A stretch of DNA of 43,640 bases from an uncultured Clostridia bacterium (GCA_947631055.1 CANRJZ010000002.1:1-43640); one strand, 5' to 3'. Shown: positions 29,195 to 38,759, numbered from the stretch's first letter. The notes: generated by a model from the letters alone, not told the origin. Program-made: numbers and translations.

Positions 29195-30856
29195 ATGAAA
29201 AATTACGAACGCTATCAGAAACGCTACTTTATGCCGCCGGAGCCTTGTTATGACTGGGTGAAAAACGAAAAGATCGAAAAAGCTCCGATATGGTGTTCCG
29301 TTGACCTCAGGGACGGAAATCAGGCGCTTATAATACCTATGTCCCTTGAAGAAAAGCTGGAATTCTGGAAATATCTTGTACGGATAGGATTCAAGGAAAT
29401 TGAGATCGGATTTCCGGCAGCAAGCGATACGGAGTTTGAATTCTGCCGTACTCTTATTGAAAAGGATCTTATTCCCGACGATGTTACGATACAGGTGCTG
29501 ACGCAGAGCCGTGAACACATAATCGCAAAGACCTTCGAGGCTGTCAGGGGCTGCAAGAACGCTATTGTTCATCTTTACAACAGCACTTCGGTAGCACAGA
29601 GAGAACAGGTATTCCGCAAATCAAAACAGGATATCATAGAGATCGCAGTTTCCGGAGCAAAGCTTTGCAAGGAGTACCGCGAAAAAACAGAGGGAAATTT
29701 CAGGTTTGAATATTCGCCGGAAAGCTTTACCGGCACTGAGCCGGAGTTTGCGCTTGAGATATGCAACGCAGTCATCGACGTATGGCAGCCTTCCGAAAAC
29801 GATAAGGTAATAATAAATCTGCCTGTTACGGTAGAAGAAAGTATGCCTCATGTTTATGCCTGTCAGATCGAGTACATGTGCAAACACCTGAAAAACCGTG
29901 AAGATCTGATAATTTCGCTCCACCCGCACAACGACCGCGGCTGCGGCGTTGCAGATACCGAAATGGGCTTGCTGGCAGGCGCCGACCGTGTTGAAGGAAC
30001 TCTTTTCGGCAACGGTGAACGCACGGGTAATGTTGATATCGTAACGCTTGCTATGAATATGTTTACTCACGGTGTTGATCCGCATCTTGATTTTTCCAAT
30101 CTTCCTGAGATCACGGAGGTCTATGAAAGACTTACCCGCATGCACGTCTATGAGCGCCAGCCTTACAGCGGAGCATTGGTATTTGCGGCATTTTCCGGTT
30201 CTCATCAGGACGCTATCGCAAAGGGTATGAAATGGCGTGAAGAAAAAGCTCCGGAATACTGGAACGTTCCATACCTTGCCATTGACCCCAAGGACGTGGG
30301 AAGAGAGTACGAGGGAGACGTTATCCGTATCAACAGCCAGTCCGGAAAGGGCGGCATAGGATATCTTATGGAGCAGAAATTCGGCATAGATATGCCTCCT
30401 AAAATGCGGGAGCATTTCGGTTATACCGTAAAAGGCATTTCCGACCATGCTCATAAGGAGCTTATGCCGGATGAAATATATGATATTTTCAAGGAAAAAT
30501 ATCTTAACAGAACGGACTTCTTTACGGTCGATGAGGCTCATTACGCTCAGAAAAACGGCATTACCGCAACGGTTACTATAATCAAAAACGGTACGGCTAT
30601 TACCCGTGAAGCATGCGGAAACGGACGTCTTGACGCTGTTTCCAATGCAATAAAGGACGCTCTCGGAATAAATTATGTTATTATGACTTATCAGGAGCAT
30701 GCTCTTGAACACGGTTCAAGCTCTCAGGCTTCGGCATATGTAGGAATAGAAACGTCGGACGGCATTTTCTGGGGAGCGGGTGTACACACGGATATTATCG
30801 TTGCTTCGGTAAACGCGCTTGTTTCCGCAATAAATAACAGCGGACTTTTAAAATAA
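29195..30856 (+). CDS. leuA: 2-isopropylmalate synthase
   Basis: WCSVDLRDGNQALI, SLHPHNDRGCGVA, LFGNGERTGNVDIVT motifs; Leu T-box upstream. Confidence 0.95.
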   Translation: MKNYERYQKRYFMPPEPCYDWVKNEKIEKAPIWCSVDLRDGNQALIIPMSLEEKLEFWKYLVRIGFKEIEIGFPAASDTEFEFCRTLIEKDLIPDDVTIQVLTQSREHIIAKTFEAVRGCKNAIVHLYNSTSVAQREQVFRKSKQDIIEIAVSGAKLCKEYREKTEGNFRFEYSPESFTGTEPEFALEICNAVIDVWQPSENDKVIINLPVTVEESMPHVYACQIEYMCKHLKNREDLIISLHPHNDRGCGVADTEMGLLAGADRVEGTLFGNGERTGNVDIVTLAMNMFTHGVDPHLDFSNLPEITEVYERLTRMHVYERQPYSGALVFAAFSGSHQDAIAKGMKWREEKAPEYWNVPYLAIDPKDVGREYEGDVIRINSQSGKGGIGYLMEQKFGIDMPPKMREHFGYTVKGISDHAHKELMPDEIYDIFKEKYLNRTDFFTVDEAHYAQKNGITATVTIIKNGTAITREACGNGRLDAVSNAIKDALGINYVIMTYQEHALEHGSSSQASAYVGIETSDGIFWGAGVHTDIIVASVNALVSAINNSGLLK

Positions 30857-30860
30857 CAAA

Positions 30861-30892
30861 AGATCGGGAAAGCTCAGCTTTCCCGATCTTTT
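30861..30892. terminator. Bidirectional terminator between leuA and the GH3 gene
   Basis: agatcgggaaagct-c-agctttcccgatct followed by TTT. Confidence 0.85.
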
Positions 30893-30908
30893 ATATTATT
30901 GACACGGT

Positions 30909-33656
30909 TCAGAATTCAAATAATTCGGTCATTTCAAAGGTAATGTCCTTTAGTGTGAGCCCGCTTTGCCCGAAGTAAAGCCTGCATGCGGTGAACCTTG
31001 AGAACATAATGACTTCACGGTCTATGGATACCCATTTTCCGCCTGTGCCGTTGAATGTGTAAACTCCGGTGGGAGTTCCGAGCGTGAACAGGGTAACAGG
31101 CATCTGAGCCACTTCTCCGCTGTCTGACTTTGCGGTTATCGTTGCTTTGAATTTTCCTTTGCGGGCGATATCAAGGGCAAATACATAGCTTGCGCCCTTT
31201 TCGGTATTTATTCCGTCAAGAGGAATGGTAACGCTTCCGTCCAGTTTATGGAATTCTACGTTTGAAACGTCAAGATCGTCATTTTCATCGGGACGGTTTA
31301 TTATCTCTATATTGTCGGCAGTGCCGAGGAGACGTTTCATAGCAAGAGTACCCATAAGCATTTTGCAGATGTTCTTTGCATTTCGCTGAAGTTCGCCTCT
31401 TGTAAGCGTTCCGTCTGCCAGCGAGGCAAGCGTATTGTCGCCGTGGGTATTTTTTGAACTGTCCGCGCAGACCATATAAACATCATTCTGCGCTCTTGCC
31501 ATTGAAGCAAAATCGTTGGGATCGGCATTCTTTCCGCGTTCGTTCATCGTAGACCACCAGTCTGTCATTACAAAACCGTCAAATCCCCATTCGCCGCGGA
31601 GGATCGTTGTGTTAAGGTCATAACTGCCTGCCGTCCAGATGCCGTTTACCGGACCGTAAGTTGTCATTATCGTGGAAGCTTTTCCATGCTTTACGGCGAT
31701 CTCAAAACCTTTAAGATAAATTTCCCGAAGCGCCCTTTCGGATATGACGTTATCAACGGTGCGGCGGAGGGTTTCCTGATTGTTGCCGCAGAAATGCTTG
31801 ATAGTTCCTGTAACGCCTGCGGAATGCATACCTTTCAGTTCGGCCGCAGCCATCATTCCGGTCAGATACGGATCTTCGCTGAAATATTCAAAATTACGTC
31901 CGTTCAGAGGGTGACGGTGAATGTTCATTCCCGGACCGAGGAGACAGTCTACCTTGTTTGCTGCCATTTCGATCCCCGTAAACGAGAAAAGTTCTGTGAT
32001 AAGTTCTTTGTTAAAGGTGCAGGCGATAAGCGTTCCTATAGGAAGGCTGAACGCCTTTGTTCCGCAGTCAAGTCTCATTCCGGAAGGGCCGTCGTCACAG
32101 CAGCCGGCAGGTATGCCCAACGCTTCAAGATGTTCCGAAACTCCTCCGAAAGCGGCAGCCGTTCCTGCGGTAACACGGGGGCTTCCCATTCCTTCGCCGC
32201 GGATAATGCAGGCAAGATCGTCATCGGTGAGCTGGGCTATGAATTCGTCCATGGAATTTTTTCCGTTCATAACATCGGCAAGCTTTATTCCTTTGTCTTC
32301 CGTCTGCGTGATCTCAGCGGGAAGGTTTTCTTTGCGGCGTAAATACATATCCGTTTTTGCGGAAGGAACGTTTTCCATAACGATCTTGCCGCCGCTGTTT
32401 TTCATTCTTTCAAACTCAAGAACGGGAGCATATGCTTCGGAAAGTTTTTCTACGGCAATAGTTTCAGGTATCTCAAAGCTGTAGACACATTCTGAGGATC
32501 TTACGTCCGTTCCCGCAAAAATTTTATATTCTCCCGCTTCGAGAACGTAACAGTGCGCGTATCCCGACGCTCCCGAATCATCGTAAGATGCAAGAACGTA
32601 ATACGGAATATAAAATATGATTTTCTGGTCTTTACCGGGAGCAAGTTTTTCTGTCTTTGCAAAATCGCAGAGAACTTTTGCAGGCTTGCCCAGTTTTCCC
32701 TGAGCCGCTTCGCAGTATATCTGAACGACTTCTTTTCCCGCGCATTTGCCTGTGTTTTTTACCGAAATATCGAGACGTACATTTTCGTTATCGCGGCAAG
32801 CGGAAAGTGTTTTTATTTCAAAATCAGTGTAAGAAAGTCCGAAGCCGAAGGGGTACAGCACTTTGTCCTGCGCAAAAGTTTCAAAATAGCGGTAGCCGAC
32901 GTAAATATCCTCGGTATAGAAATTTCTTTCCTTATCGCCGAAATAGGGGTGAGACGGATAGTCGGAAATGTTTTCCGCAATCGTATCCGCAAGCTTTCCG
33001 CTCGGATTTGTTTTTCCGAGAAGAACGTCCGCAGCCGCAAGACCGCCGATCATTCCGCCGTGCCATACATAAAGTACGGCGTCCGGCTCTGTATCACGGA
33101 CAAATTTCATATCTATGATACCGCCCACATTCAGAACGACAGCCATTTTCTTGAAATTTCTGCGGACTTTTTTCAGCATATCATATTCAAGTTCCGTCAG
33201 CAGATATGAGCCGGGCCCATTTTTGCTGTCCAGTTCTTCGCCGGCGGTGCGCCCGATAATTACAAGCGCCGTATCGGAATTTTCCGCAATATGTTTTACA
33301 AACTCATCGTCAAGAGGCATTTCTTCCTGTGACCAAGGTTCGTCGCCCCAGCCTTCGCCGTGGCTGAACGGATGTTGTTTTTCCCATTCGGCATAGACGT
33401 TTTCAAGCTCTTCGTTAAGTTTTGCGCCGCTTTCTTTAAGACCGTCAACTATGCTCCACACCTTGGAAACATTGACCAGACCGCCTGAGCCTGTCCCGCT
33501 TTTGTAATAATTATGCTGTATCCGTCCGAAAACAGCCGTTGCGGAATTTTTGTCAATTGGCAGAACGCCGTTGTTCCTGAGCATAACGATACCTTCCGCA
33601 GCAGCCTGACGGGCGGTCTCGGTATATTTGTTCCAATCGAGAATTATCTTTGCCAT
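30909..33656 (-). CDS. Glycoside hydrolase family 3 (beta-glucosidase-like)
   Basis: GPGMNIHRHPLNGRNFEYFSEDPYLTGMMAAA, GFDGFVMTDWWS, YPFGFGLSYTDF; domain order appears permuted (C-terminal GH3 domains first). Confidence 0.92.
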   Translation of the reverse strand: MAKIILDWNKYTETARQAAAEGIVMLRNNGVLPIDKNSATAVFGRIQHNYYKSGTGSGGLVNVSKVWSIVDGLKESGAKLNEELENVYAEWEKQHPFSHGEGWGDEPWSQEEMPLDDEFVKHIAENSDTALVIIGRTAGEELDSKNGPGSYLLTELEYDMLKKVRRNFKKMAVVLNVGGIIDMKFVRDTEPDAVLYVWHGGMIGGLAAADVLLGKTNPSGKLADTIAENISDYPSHPYFGDKERNFYTEDIYVGYRYFETFAQDKVLYPFGFGLSYTDFEIKTLSACRDNENVRLDISVKNTGKCAGKEVVQIYCEAAQGKLGKPAKVLCDFAKTEKLAPGKDQKIIFYIPYYVLASYDDSGASGYAHCYVLEAGEYKIFAGTDVRSSECVYSFEIPETIAVEKLSEAYAPVLEFERMKNSGGKIVMENVPSAKTDMYLRRKENLPAEITQTEDKGIKLADVMNGKNSMDEFIAQLTDDDLACIIRGEGMGSPRVTAGTAAAFGGVSEHLEALGIPAGCCDDGPSGMRLDCGTKAFSLPIGTLIACTFNKELITELFSFTGIEMAANKVDCLLGPGMNIHRHPLNGRNFEYFSEDPYLTGMMAAAELKGMHSAGVTGTIKHFCGNNQETLRRTVDNVISERALREIYLKGFEIAVKHGKASTIMTTYGPVNGIWTAGSYDLNTTILRGEWGFDGFVMTDWWSTMNERGKNADPNDFASMARAQNDVYMVCADSSKNTHGDNTLASLADGTLTRGELQRNAKNICKMLMGTLAMKRLLGTADNIEIINRPDENDDLDVSNVEFHKLDGSVTIPLDGINTEKGASYVFALDIARKGKFKATITAKSDSGEVAQMPVTLFTLGTPTGVYTFNGTGGKWVSIDREVIMFSRFTACRLYFGQSGLTLKDITFEMTELFEF

Positions 33657-33685
33657 AAATTATTATCCTTTCCGATCAATATATT

Positions 33686-34267
33686 TTATCTGCCTTCCAT
33701 AAAATAGGAAGCTTCCATATCCGCTGTGCTTAATGCAAATGCAAGAGGGAACATTTCAAAGGCTTTGCCTATCTGTCCTTTATCCTCGGTGGAAGAAAAG
33801 CCCATATGATATCTTATCGCAAACGCTTCTTCGCGGCTCAGGCGCATAAAACCGCTTATTATGTAGACTGATTTTTCCCCATGGCCATAAGGAAGTTTAT
33901 CGTCAATGCTGTAATAGGGGACTTTTTCCCATACTCCCTGATCGTTTTTGGAATTGCGGTAATCGGTTTTGTAGAAATTAACTTTGCAGATGTCATGGAG
34001 AAGCGCCGATATTGCAATAGTTTCTTCGGAATAATCCATTCCGTAAATTTCCTTTGTCCTTTCTCTTGAAAGATAGTCTTTAAGACAATGATAGACGTTC
34101 AGACTGTGTTCGAGCAGACCTCCTTCATAAGCTCCGTGGTAGCGGGTGCTTGCCGGAGCCGTAAAAAAGTCGCTTTTGTCGGACAGAAGGTATTCAAGCA
34201 GTTTATCGGAACCTTCTCTTGAAATATTTGTCCTGTAGATCTCAAGGAATTCATCTTTTTTGTTCAT
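33686..34267 (-). CDS. HD-domain phosphohydrolase
   Basis: HGAYEGGLLEHSLNVYH and ALLHDICKV. Confidence 0.85.
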   Translation of the reverse strand: MNKKDEFLEIYRTNISREGSDKLLEYLLSDKSDFFTAPASTRYHGAYEGGLLEHSLNVYHCLKDYLSRERTKEIYGMDYSEETIAISALLHDICKVNFYKTDYRNSKNDQGVWEKVPYYSIDDKLPYGHGEKSVYIISGFMRLSREEAFAIRYHMGFSSTEDKGQIGKAFEMFPLAFALSTADMEASYFMEGR

Positions 34268-34345
34268 AGTTTCCTCCCCGTTATATCGGCAAGTTAAAAA
34301 TGCTGAAAATAAATTTCTTATTATAAAATAACATTATCCAAAAGA

Positions 34346-35620
34346 TCAGATTATAAGCATAGAATCTCCGAAACTGAAAAATCTGTAACGCTCTTCAACG
34401 GCTTTCCTATAGGCATTCATAGTGTTATCATATCCAAGGAATGCCGAAACAAGCATTATCAGCGTGCTTTCCGGAAGATGAAAATTCGTTATCAGCCCGT
34501 CAAGGACTTTAAACTCAAATCCGGGATAAATAAATATATCCGTATAACCTTCACAGGCTTTTATTTCCCCGTATTTTGCAGCTATGCTTTCAAGCGTGCG
34601 GCAGGATGTAGTTCCCACGGCTATGACACGTCCGCCTTCGGCTTTTGTCCTGCGGATAAGTTCGGCGGTTTCTTCGGGCATATAAAAATGCTCGCTGTGC
34701 ATTTTATGGTCAATAACATTTTCTTCTTTTACGGGGCGGAAAGTTCCAAGACCGACATGGAGCGTGACATATGCAAGTCCTATGCCTTTGCTGCTTAATT
34801 CTTCAAGCATTTCTTTTGTAAAGTGAAGTCCTGCCGTCGGAGCTGCCGAAGACCCCGTTTCTCTTGAATAAACCGTCTGGTAACGTTCCTTGTTTTCAAG
34901 CTTTTCGGTAATATATGGAGGCAGCGGCATTTGCCCCACGTCTTCAAGCGCCGTAAAAAAATTCCCTTCGCAGAAAAACTGCACAATGCGATTGCCGCCT
35001 TCCACGGTTTCCATTACTTCACAGGTAAGACGCCCTCCGCCGAAAGAAAACTTTGTACCCGGCTTAGCGCGTTTTCCCGGACGTACAAGAGTTTCCCAAA
35101 GCTTGTCTCCCTTTTGCTCAAGAAGAAGGAATTCCACAACTGCGCCGGTCTCCTCTTTTACGCCGAAAAGCCTTGCTGGAAGTACGCGCGAATCGTTCAT
35201 TACCAGCAGATCGCCTTTTTGCAGGAATTTATCAAGATCGTAAAAATGAGAATTTTCCGTCTTTCCCGTTATACGGTCAACTTTTAAAAGCCGCGAATAA
35301 TTACGCGGTTCGATAGGTGTTTGCGCAATAAGTTCTTCCGGAAGTTCATAGAAAAAATCCGAACGTTTCATTTCTGCGCCGCTTTTTTCAAACTTGACAT
35401 ATCCCAGATCGGAAAGCGCGGCAATAATGGGTCTTGCCCATTCTCCCGCCTTTGAGGAATTGATAACGGTAATATTTACATCGTTTTTTTCGGAAAGAAC
35501 GTCATGGAGCGCGTCTGCATTTCTGCCAAAATATTCTGGAAACTGCAATTTTTCCGAAATAAGATCGTAAAAGCTGTCCTTGCCGTCAAATTTTTCAAGA
35601 TCGATTATAATACTTTTCAT
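34346..35620 (-). CDS. queA: Barstar-like domain fused to S-adenosylmethionine:tRNA ribosyltransferase-isomerase (QueA)
   Basis: Residues ~1-83 barstar-like ([21 protein letters not shown]); from ~84 a full QueA ([73 protein letters not shown]). Continuous ORF. Confidence 0.93.
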   Translation of the reverse strand: MKSIIIDLEKFDGKDSFYDLISEKLQFPEYFGRNADALHDVLSEKNDVNITVINSSKAGEWARPIIAALSDLGYVKFEKSGAEMKRSDFFYELPEELIAQTPIEPRNYSRLLKVDRITGKTENSHFYDLDKFLQKGDLLVMNDSRVLPARLFGVKEETGAVVEFLLLEQKGDKLWETLVRPGKRAKPGTKFSFGGGRLTCEVMETVEGGNRIVQFFCEGNFFTALEDVGQMPLPPYITEKLENKERYQTVYSRETGSSAAPTAGLHFTKEMLEELSSKGIGLAYVTLHVGLGTFRPVKEENVIDHKMHSEHFYMPEETAELIRRTKAEGGRVIAVGTTSCRTLESIAAKYGEIKACEGYTDIFIYPGFEFKVLDGLITNFHLPESTLIMLVSAFLGYDNTMNAYRKAVEERYRFFSFGDSMLII

Positions 35621-35632
35621 TCAGGACCGTCC

Positions 35633-36256
35633 TTAATAAAGCTGAGTAAAGCTTTCATAGTGATCATCTGTATAGAAAATAAGCCCGTCGTTTGAGAAAA
35701 TAATTCTTTCCGCGCCGCGCGGACCGCCTTCGTAATTCACGTCACATTCGGTATAAGTCCGCCCTTCCGATCCAGGAAGAAGTCCCTCATAGTTTCCGAA
35801 ACGGTCGCCGCCTATGCTCATACCGTCAGCATATTTCCAGAGATCGCCGCCGCTCCAGCCGAGTTTTTTTGCTTCGGATTTTGTCATAAAATTATCGGGG
35901 AGCGTTCCGAAAGTGTGGATATATTCGGCTACGTCCTCCGGTGAAGTATAACTGCCGTCCTTTTCGACCGAGATCTCATCAATATCGCTTTCCGTAACGG
36001 TATCCGTATCAGTCGCATCGGTGAATTCCGGTATCTTATCAGAAATAACCGTCCCGGAAGGAGCTTCCGTTTCGTCCGTTGCGGCGGCGGAACTTTCTCC
36101 TCCGGCGGAAACTTTGGAAAATTGTTCAGTTTCGTCAGACTGGGAACTATTTGAAACGGTCATATGATCTTCTTCAAGCTCATAATTTACATAAAAGCAT
36201 GAAGTCAGCATCAAAGCCGAGATCATCAGCGCCGAAAAGATCTTTATATGTTTCAT
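35633..36256 (-). CDS. Barnase-family guanyl-specific ribonuclease, predicted lipoprotein
   Basis: C-terminus YTSPEDVAEYIHTFGTLPDNFMTKSEAKKLGWSGGDLWKYADGMSIGGDRFGNYEGLLPGSEGRTYTECDVNYEGGPRGAERIIFSNDGLIFYTDDHYESFTQLY aligns across barnase; N-terminal lipobox LTSC and Ser/Thr/Glu-rich linker. Confidence 0.93.
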   Translation of the reverse strand: MKHIKIFSALMISALMLTSCFYVNYELEEDHMTVSNSSQSDETEQFSKVSAGGESSAAATDETEAPSGTVISDKIPEFTDATDTDTVTESDIDEISVEKDGSYTSPEDVAEYIHTFGTLPDNFMTKSEAKKLGWSGGDLWKYADGMSIGGDRFGNYEGLLPGSEGRTYTECDVNYEGGPRGAERIIFSNDGLIFYTDDHYESFTQLY

Positions 36257-36360
36257 GCGTGAACGTTCCTTTCTTATAATGCACTGGCAAGAGAATATAT
36301 GATCGAAGGTAAATTGATTTTTTTACGTGATATGATCTTTTATAAAAACGACTACTGTAA

Positions 36361-36390
36361 ATTATATCATATTTATACGGCAAATGTCAA
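36361..36390 (-). promoter_or_regulatory. Putative promoter of the barnase/barstar-queA operon
   Basis: Minus strand TTGACA, 18 nt, TATAAT. Confidence 0.65.
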
Positions 36391-36446
36391 TAACAGCGCC
36401 CCTTTTGACGATATTTTGCTTATTGTTATGGCTATGTCATAACAAG

Positions 36447-36469
36447 GAGTTGAGATATAAAGGTTTAAC
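36447..36469. repeat. 23-bp dispersed intergenic repeat, copy 2
   Basis: gagttgagatataaaggtttaac; 22/23 identical to 24577-24599. Confidence 0.75.
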
Positions 36470-36508
36470 TTCAAACGATAATTTACCACACTAAATATTA
36501 TCAATAAA

Positions 36509-36540
36509 AGCTGGTCCAGCGCAGCCGCGCCGGACCAGCT
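36509..36540 (-). terminator. Terminator of the NSS transporter gene
   Basis: agctggtcc/ggaccagct stem followed by T-rich sequence on the minus strand. Confidence 0.8.
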
Positions 36541-36551
36541 ATTGTTTTACG

Positions 36552-37949
36552 TTAGAATATGCCCAGTGACCGTATCAGCAGCACGGTAAGCATTACCGGA
36601 GCAAGATATTTTATCATTACAAGATATAATTTTTTTCTTCCCATTTTTGTGCCTGTCTTTTCTACTTCGTTAATGACCGTATCCGGTTTTGCTATCCACC
36701 CTATAAGTATGCATGTTCCTATAGCTACTACAGGCATAAGAACATTATTGCTGAGATAATCCATAATGTCCAGTATCTGCGCGGTGCTTCCGTTGGGGAG
36801 AGTGACTTCAAAATAGAGAATATTATACCCAAAACATACCGTAAGCGCCATTATCACCGTCCATATTGACACTATTACGGCAGCTTTTATCCTTCCCATA
36901 TGGAATTTGTCCATAAAGCTTGATACTACCGCTTCCATTATGGAGATCGCACTTGTAAGCGCAGCAAAGAATACCATCGCAAAGAACAATATTCCCATTA
37001 TCCCGCCGACCGATCCCATTTTGCTGAACACCTTGGGAAGGGAAATAAACATAAGTCCCGGTCCGGAGGCGGACATACCTTCTCTTCCGGAAAATACATA
37101 TACAGCGGGTATTATCATTACTCCGGCAAGAAAAGCTACTGCCGTGTCAAATATTTCTATCTGATTTACGGATGCATTCAGATCAGCGTCATCATGCACA
37201 TAAGAACCGTAAGTTATCATTATTCCCATTGCAACGCTGAGGCTGAAGAAAAGCTGTCCCATAGCGTCTATAAGTACGGTAAAGAATTTTTCAATGGTAA
37301 GATTTTTGAGATCCGGTATCAGGTATATAGAAAGTCCTTCCATTCCCGTGCGGGTAATTCCGTTTTCGTCGGTGTGATCCAGTGCGACCGAAAATACGGC
37401 TATTACTATAACAAGAACAAGAAGTATGGGCATAAGTACCTTTGAAAAAGATTCGATGCCTTTGTTTACGCCTCTTATTATAACGAATACTACCGCTGCA
37501 AGGAATATCAGCGTCATTATAACAGGTCCGGCTGTTCCGGATATGAAGGAATTGAAGTAGCCGTCCTGTGCTGCCAAAGAGCCGTTACCGGTAATATATT
37601 CAAGCAGATATTTCAATACCCATCCGCCGATAGCGCAATAGTAGGGAAGGATCATCGCAGGGATAATACATGCCAGTATGCCGAGCCATTTCCATTTTTT
37701 ACTTATTGCTCCGTAAGCGGTAAGAGGACTTTGCTTTGTTTTTCTGCCTATGGCGGTTTCTGTCATGAGCAGCGAAAATCCGAATGTGAGCGCAAGTATA
37801 AGATAGACTGCAAGAAAGATCCCGCCGCCGTCTTTTGTCGCAAGATAAGGGAAACGCCATATGTTGCCAAGACCTACAGCGCTTCCGGCTGCGGCAAGGA
37901 CAAACCCCAATGAGCCTTTGAATGTATTTCTCTTTTGTTCGTTTTCCAT
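36552..37949 (-). CDS. Sodium-dependent transporter (NSS/SNF family)
   Basis: LGFVLAAAGSAVGLGNIWRFPYLATKDGGGIFL signature and about 11-12 TM segments. Confidence 0.95.
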   Translation of the reverse strand: MENEQKRNTFKGSLGFVLAAAGSAVGLGNIWRFPYLATKDGGGIFLAVYLILALTFGFSLLMTETAIGRKTKQSPLTAYGAISKKWKWLGILACIIPAMILPYYCAIGGWVLKYLLEYITGNGSLAAQDGYFNSFISGTAGPVIMTLIFLAAVVFVIIRGVNKGIESFSKVLMPILLVLVIVIAVFSVALDHTDENGITRTGMEGLSIYLIPDLKNLTIEKFFTVLIDAMGQLFFSLSVAMGIMITYGSYVHDDADLNASVNQIEIFDTAVAFLAGVMIIPAVYVFSGREGMSASGPGLMFISLPKVFSKMGSVGGIMGILFFAMVFFAALTSAISIMEAVVSSFMDKFHMGRIKAAVIVSIWTVIMALTVCFGYNILYFEVTLPNGSTAQILDIMDYLSNNVLMPVVAIGTCILIGWIAKPDTVINEVEKTGTKMGRKKLYLVMIKYLAPVMLTVLLIRSLGIF

Positions 37950-38170
37950 TTTTTATTTTCCCCCGTAACATAATAATATATTAAAAAACACGAAAAATTA
38001 TATCATAAAAACACATATATGTCAATATTTTTACAAATAAATTTTAAAAACTGAACATTTCCGGAAAAGTTTACACATTTATTATCCTGCTGTGTCACGG
38101 CAGAGGACTGTTCCTATTGCATTTTATAAAAAATATGCTATAATATTATCATTGAAAAAGGGGGAATAAT

Positions 38171-38701
38171 ATGACGGAAATGGATTTTGCGGTGCTTGAC
38201 CTTATACAGCGTATCCGATGTCCCGTTCTTGATGCGGTAATGTCTGCGGTCACACGTTTGGGAGACGGAGGCATACTGGCTGTAATTCTTGCCGTTGTGC
38301 TTATGATATCCAAAAAATACCGAAGAATAGGTTTCACGCTGGCTTTTGCGATCATACTTTGCTTTATTGCCGGCAATTTGCTGCTCAAAGAACTGGTCGC
38401 AAGGCCGAGACCGTTTGTCCAGAGACCGGATATCCGGCTTATAATACCGCCGCCGTCGGGATATTCTTTTCCGTCGGGACATTCGTATTATTCTTTTGCG
38501 ATAGCCTTCGTGCTTGCGAAAAGACTTGAACGGACGGCTCCCTATGTATTCATACTTGCGGCGTTGATAGCGTTTTCACGGCTTTATCTTTATGTGCATT
38601 TTCCTACGGACGTTCTGACCGGCGTTTTGCTGGGAATAATTATCGGGTCCGTTTCATGCGCCGTTGTCGGTGAGAAAAAACCGGAGCGTTCCGATCAATA
38701 G
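38171..38701 (+). CDS. PAP2-family phosphatase
   Basis: KELVARPRP, PSGHSYYSF, SRLYLYVHFPTDVLTG motifs. Confidence 0.93.
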   Translation: MTEMDFAVLDLIQRIRCPVLDAVMSAVTRLGDGGILAVILAVVLMISKKYRRIGFTLAFAIILCFIAGNLLLKELVARPRPFVQRPDIRLIIPPPSGYSFPSGHSYYSFAIAFVLAKRLERTAPYVFILAALIAFSRLYLYVHFPTDVLTGVLLGIIIGSVSCAVVGEKKPERSDQ

Positions 38702-38759
38702 GTAAACCTATTATAAAACTATCCCCGTGCGGTATCTTGCCGTAACGGGGATATGTGTT

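Noticed and set aside
29621-30712. 363-aa ORF antisense to leuA
   Set aside because: Lies wholly opposite a clearly conserved gene; composition typical of shadow ORFs; no recognisable domain or independent RBS.
31686-33209. Several 150-218 aa plus-strand ORFs opposite the GH3 gene
   Set aside because: Antisense shadows of a conserved coding sequence.
35300-35620. Possibility that barstar-QueA is an artefact of a missed stop or frameshift
   Set aside because: The reading frame is open without interruption from ATG 35620 through QueA, the QueA Met lacks its own SD, and the barstar part is preceded by a proper SD; confirmation with reads from relatives is still advisable.
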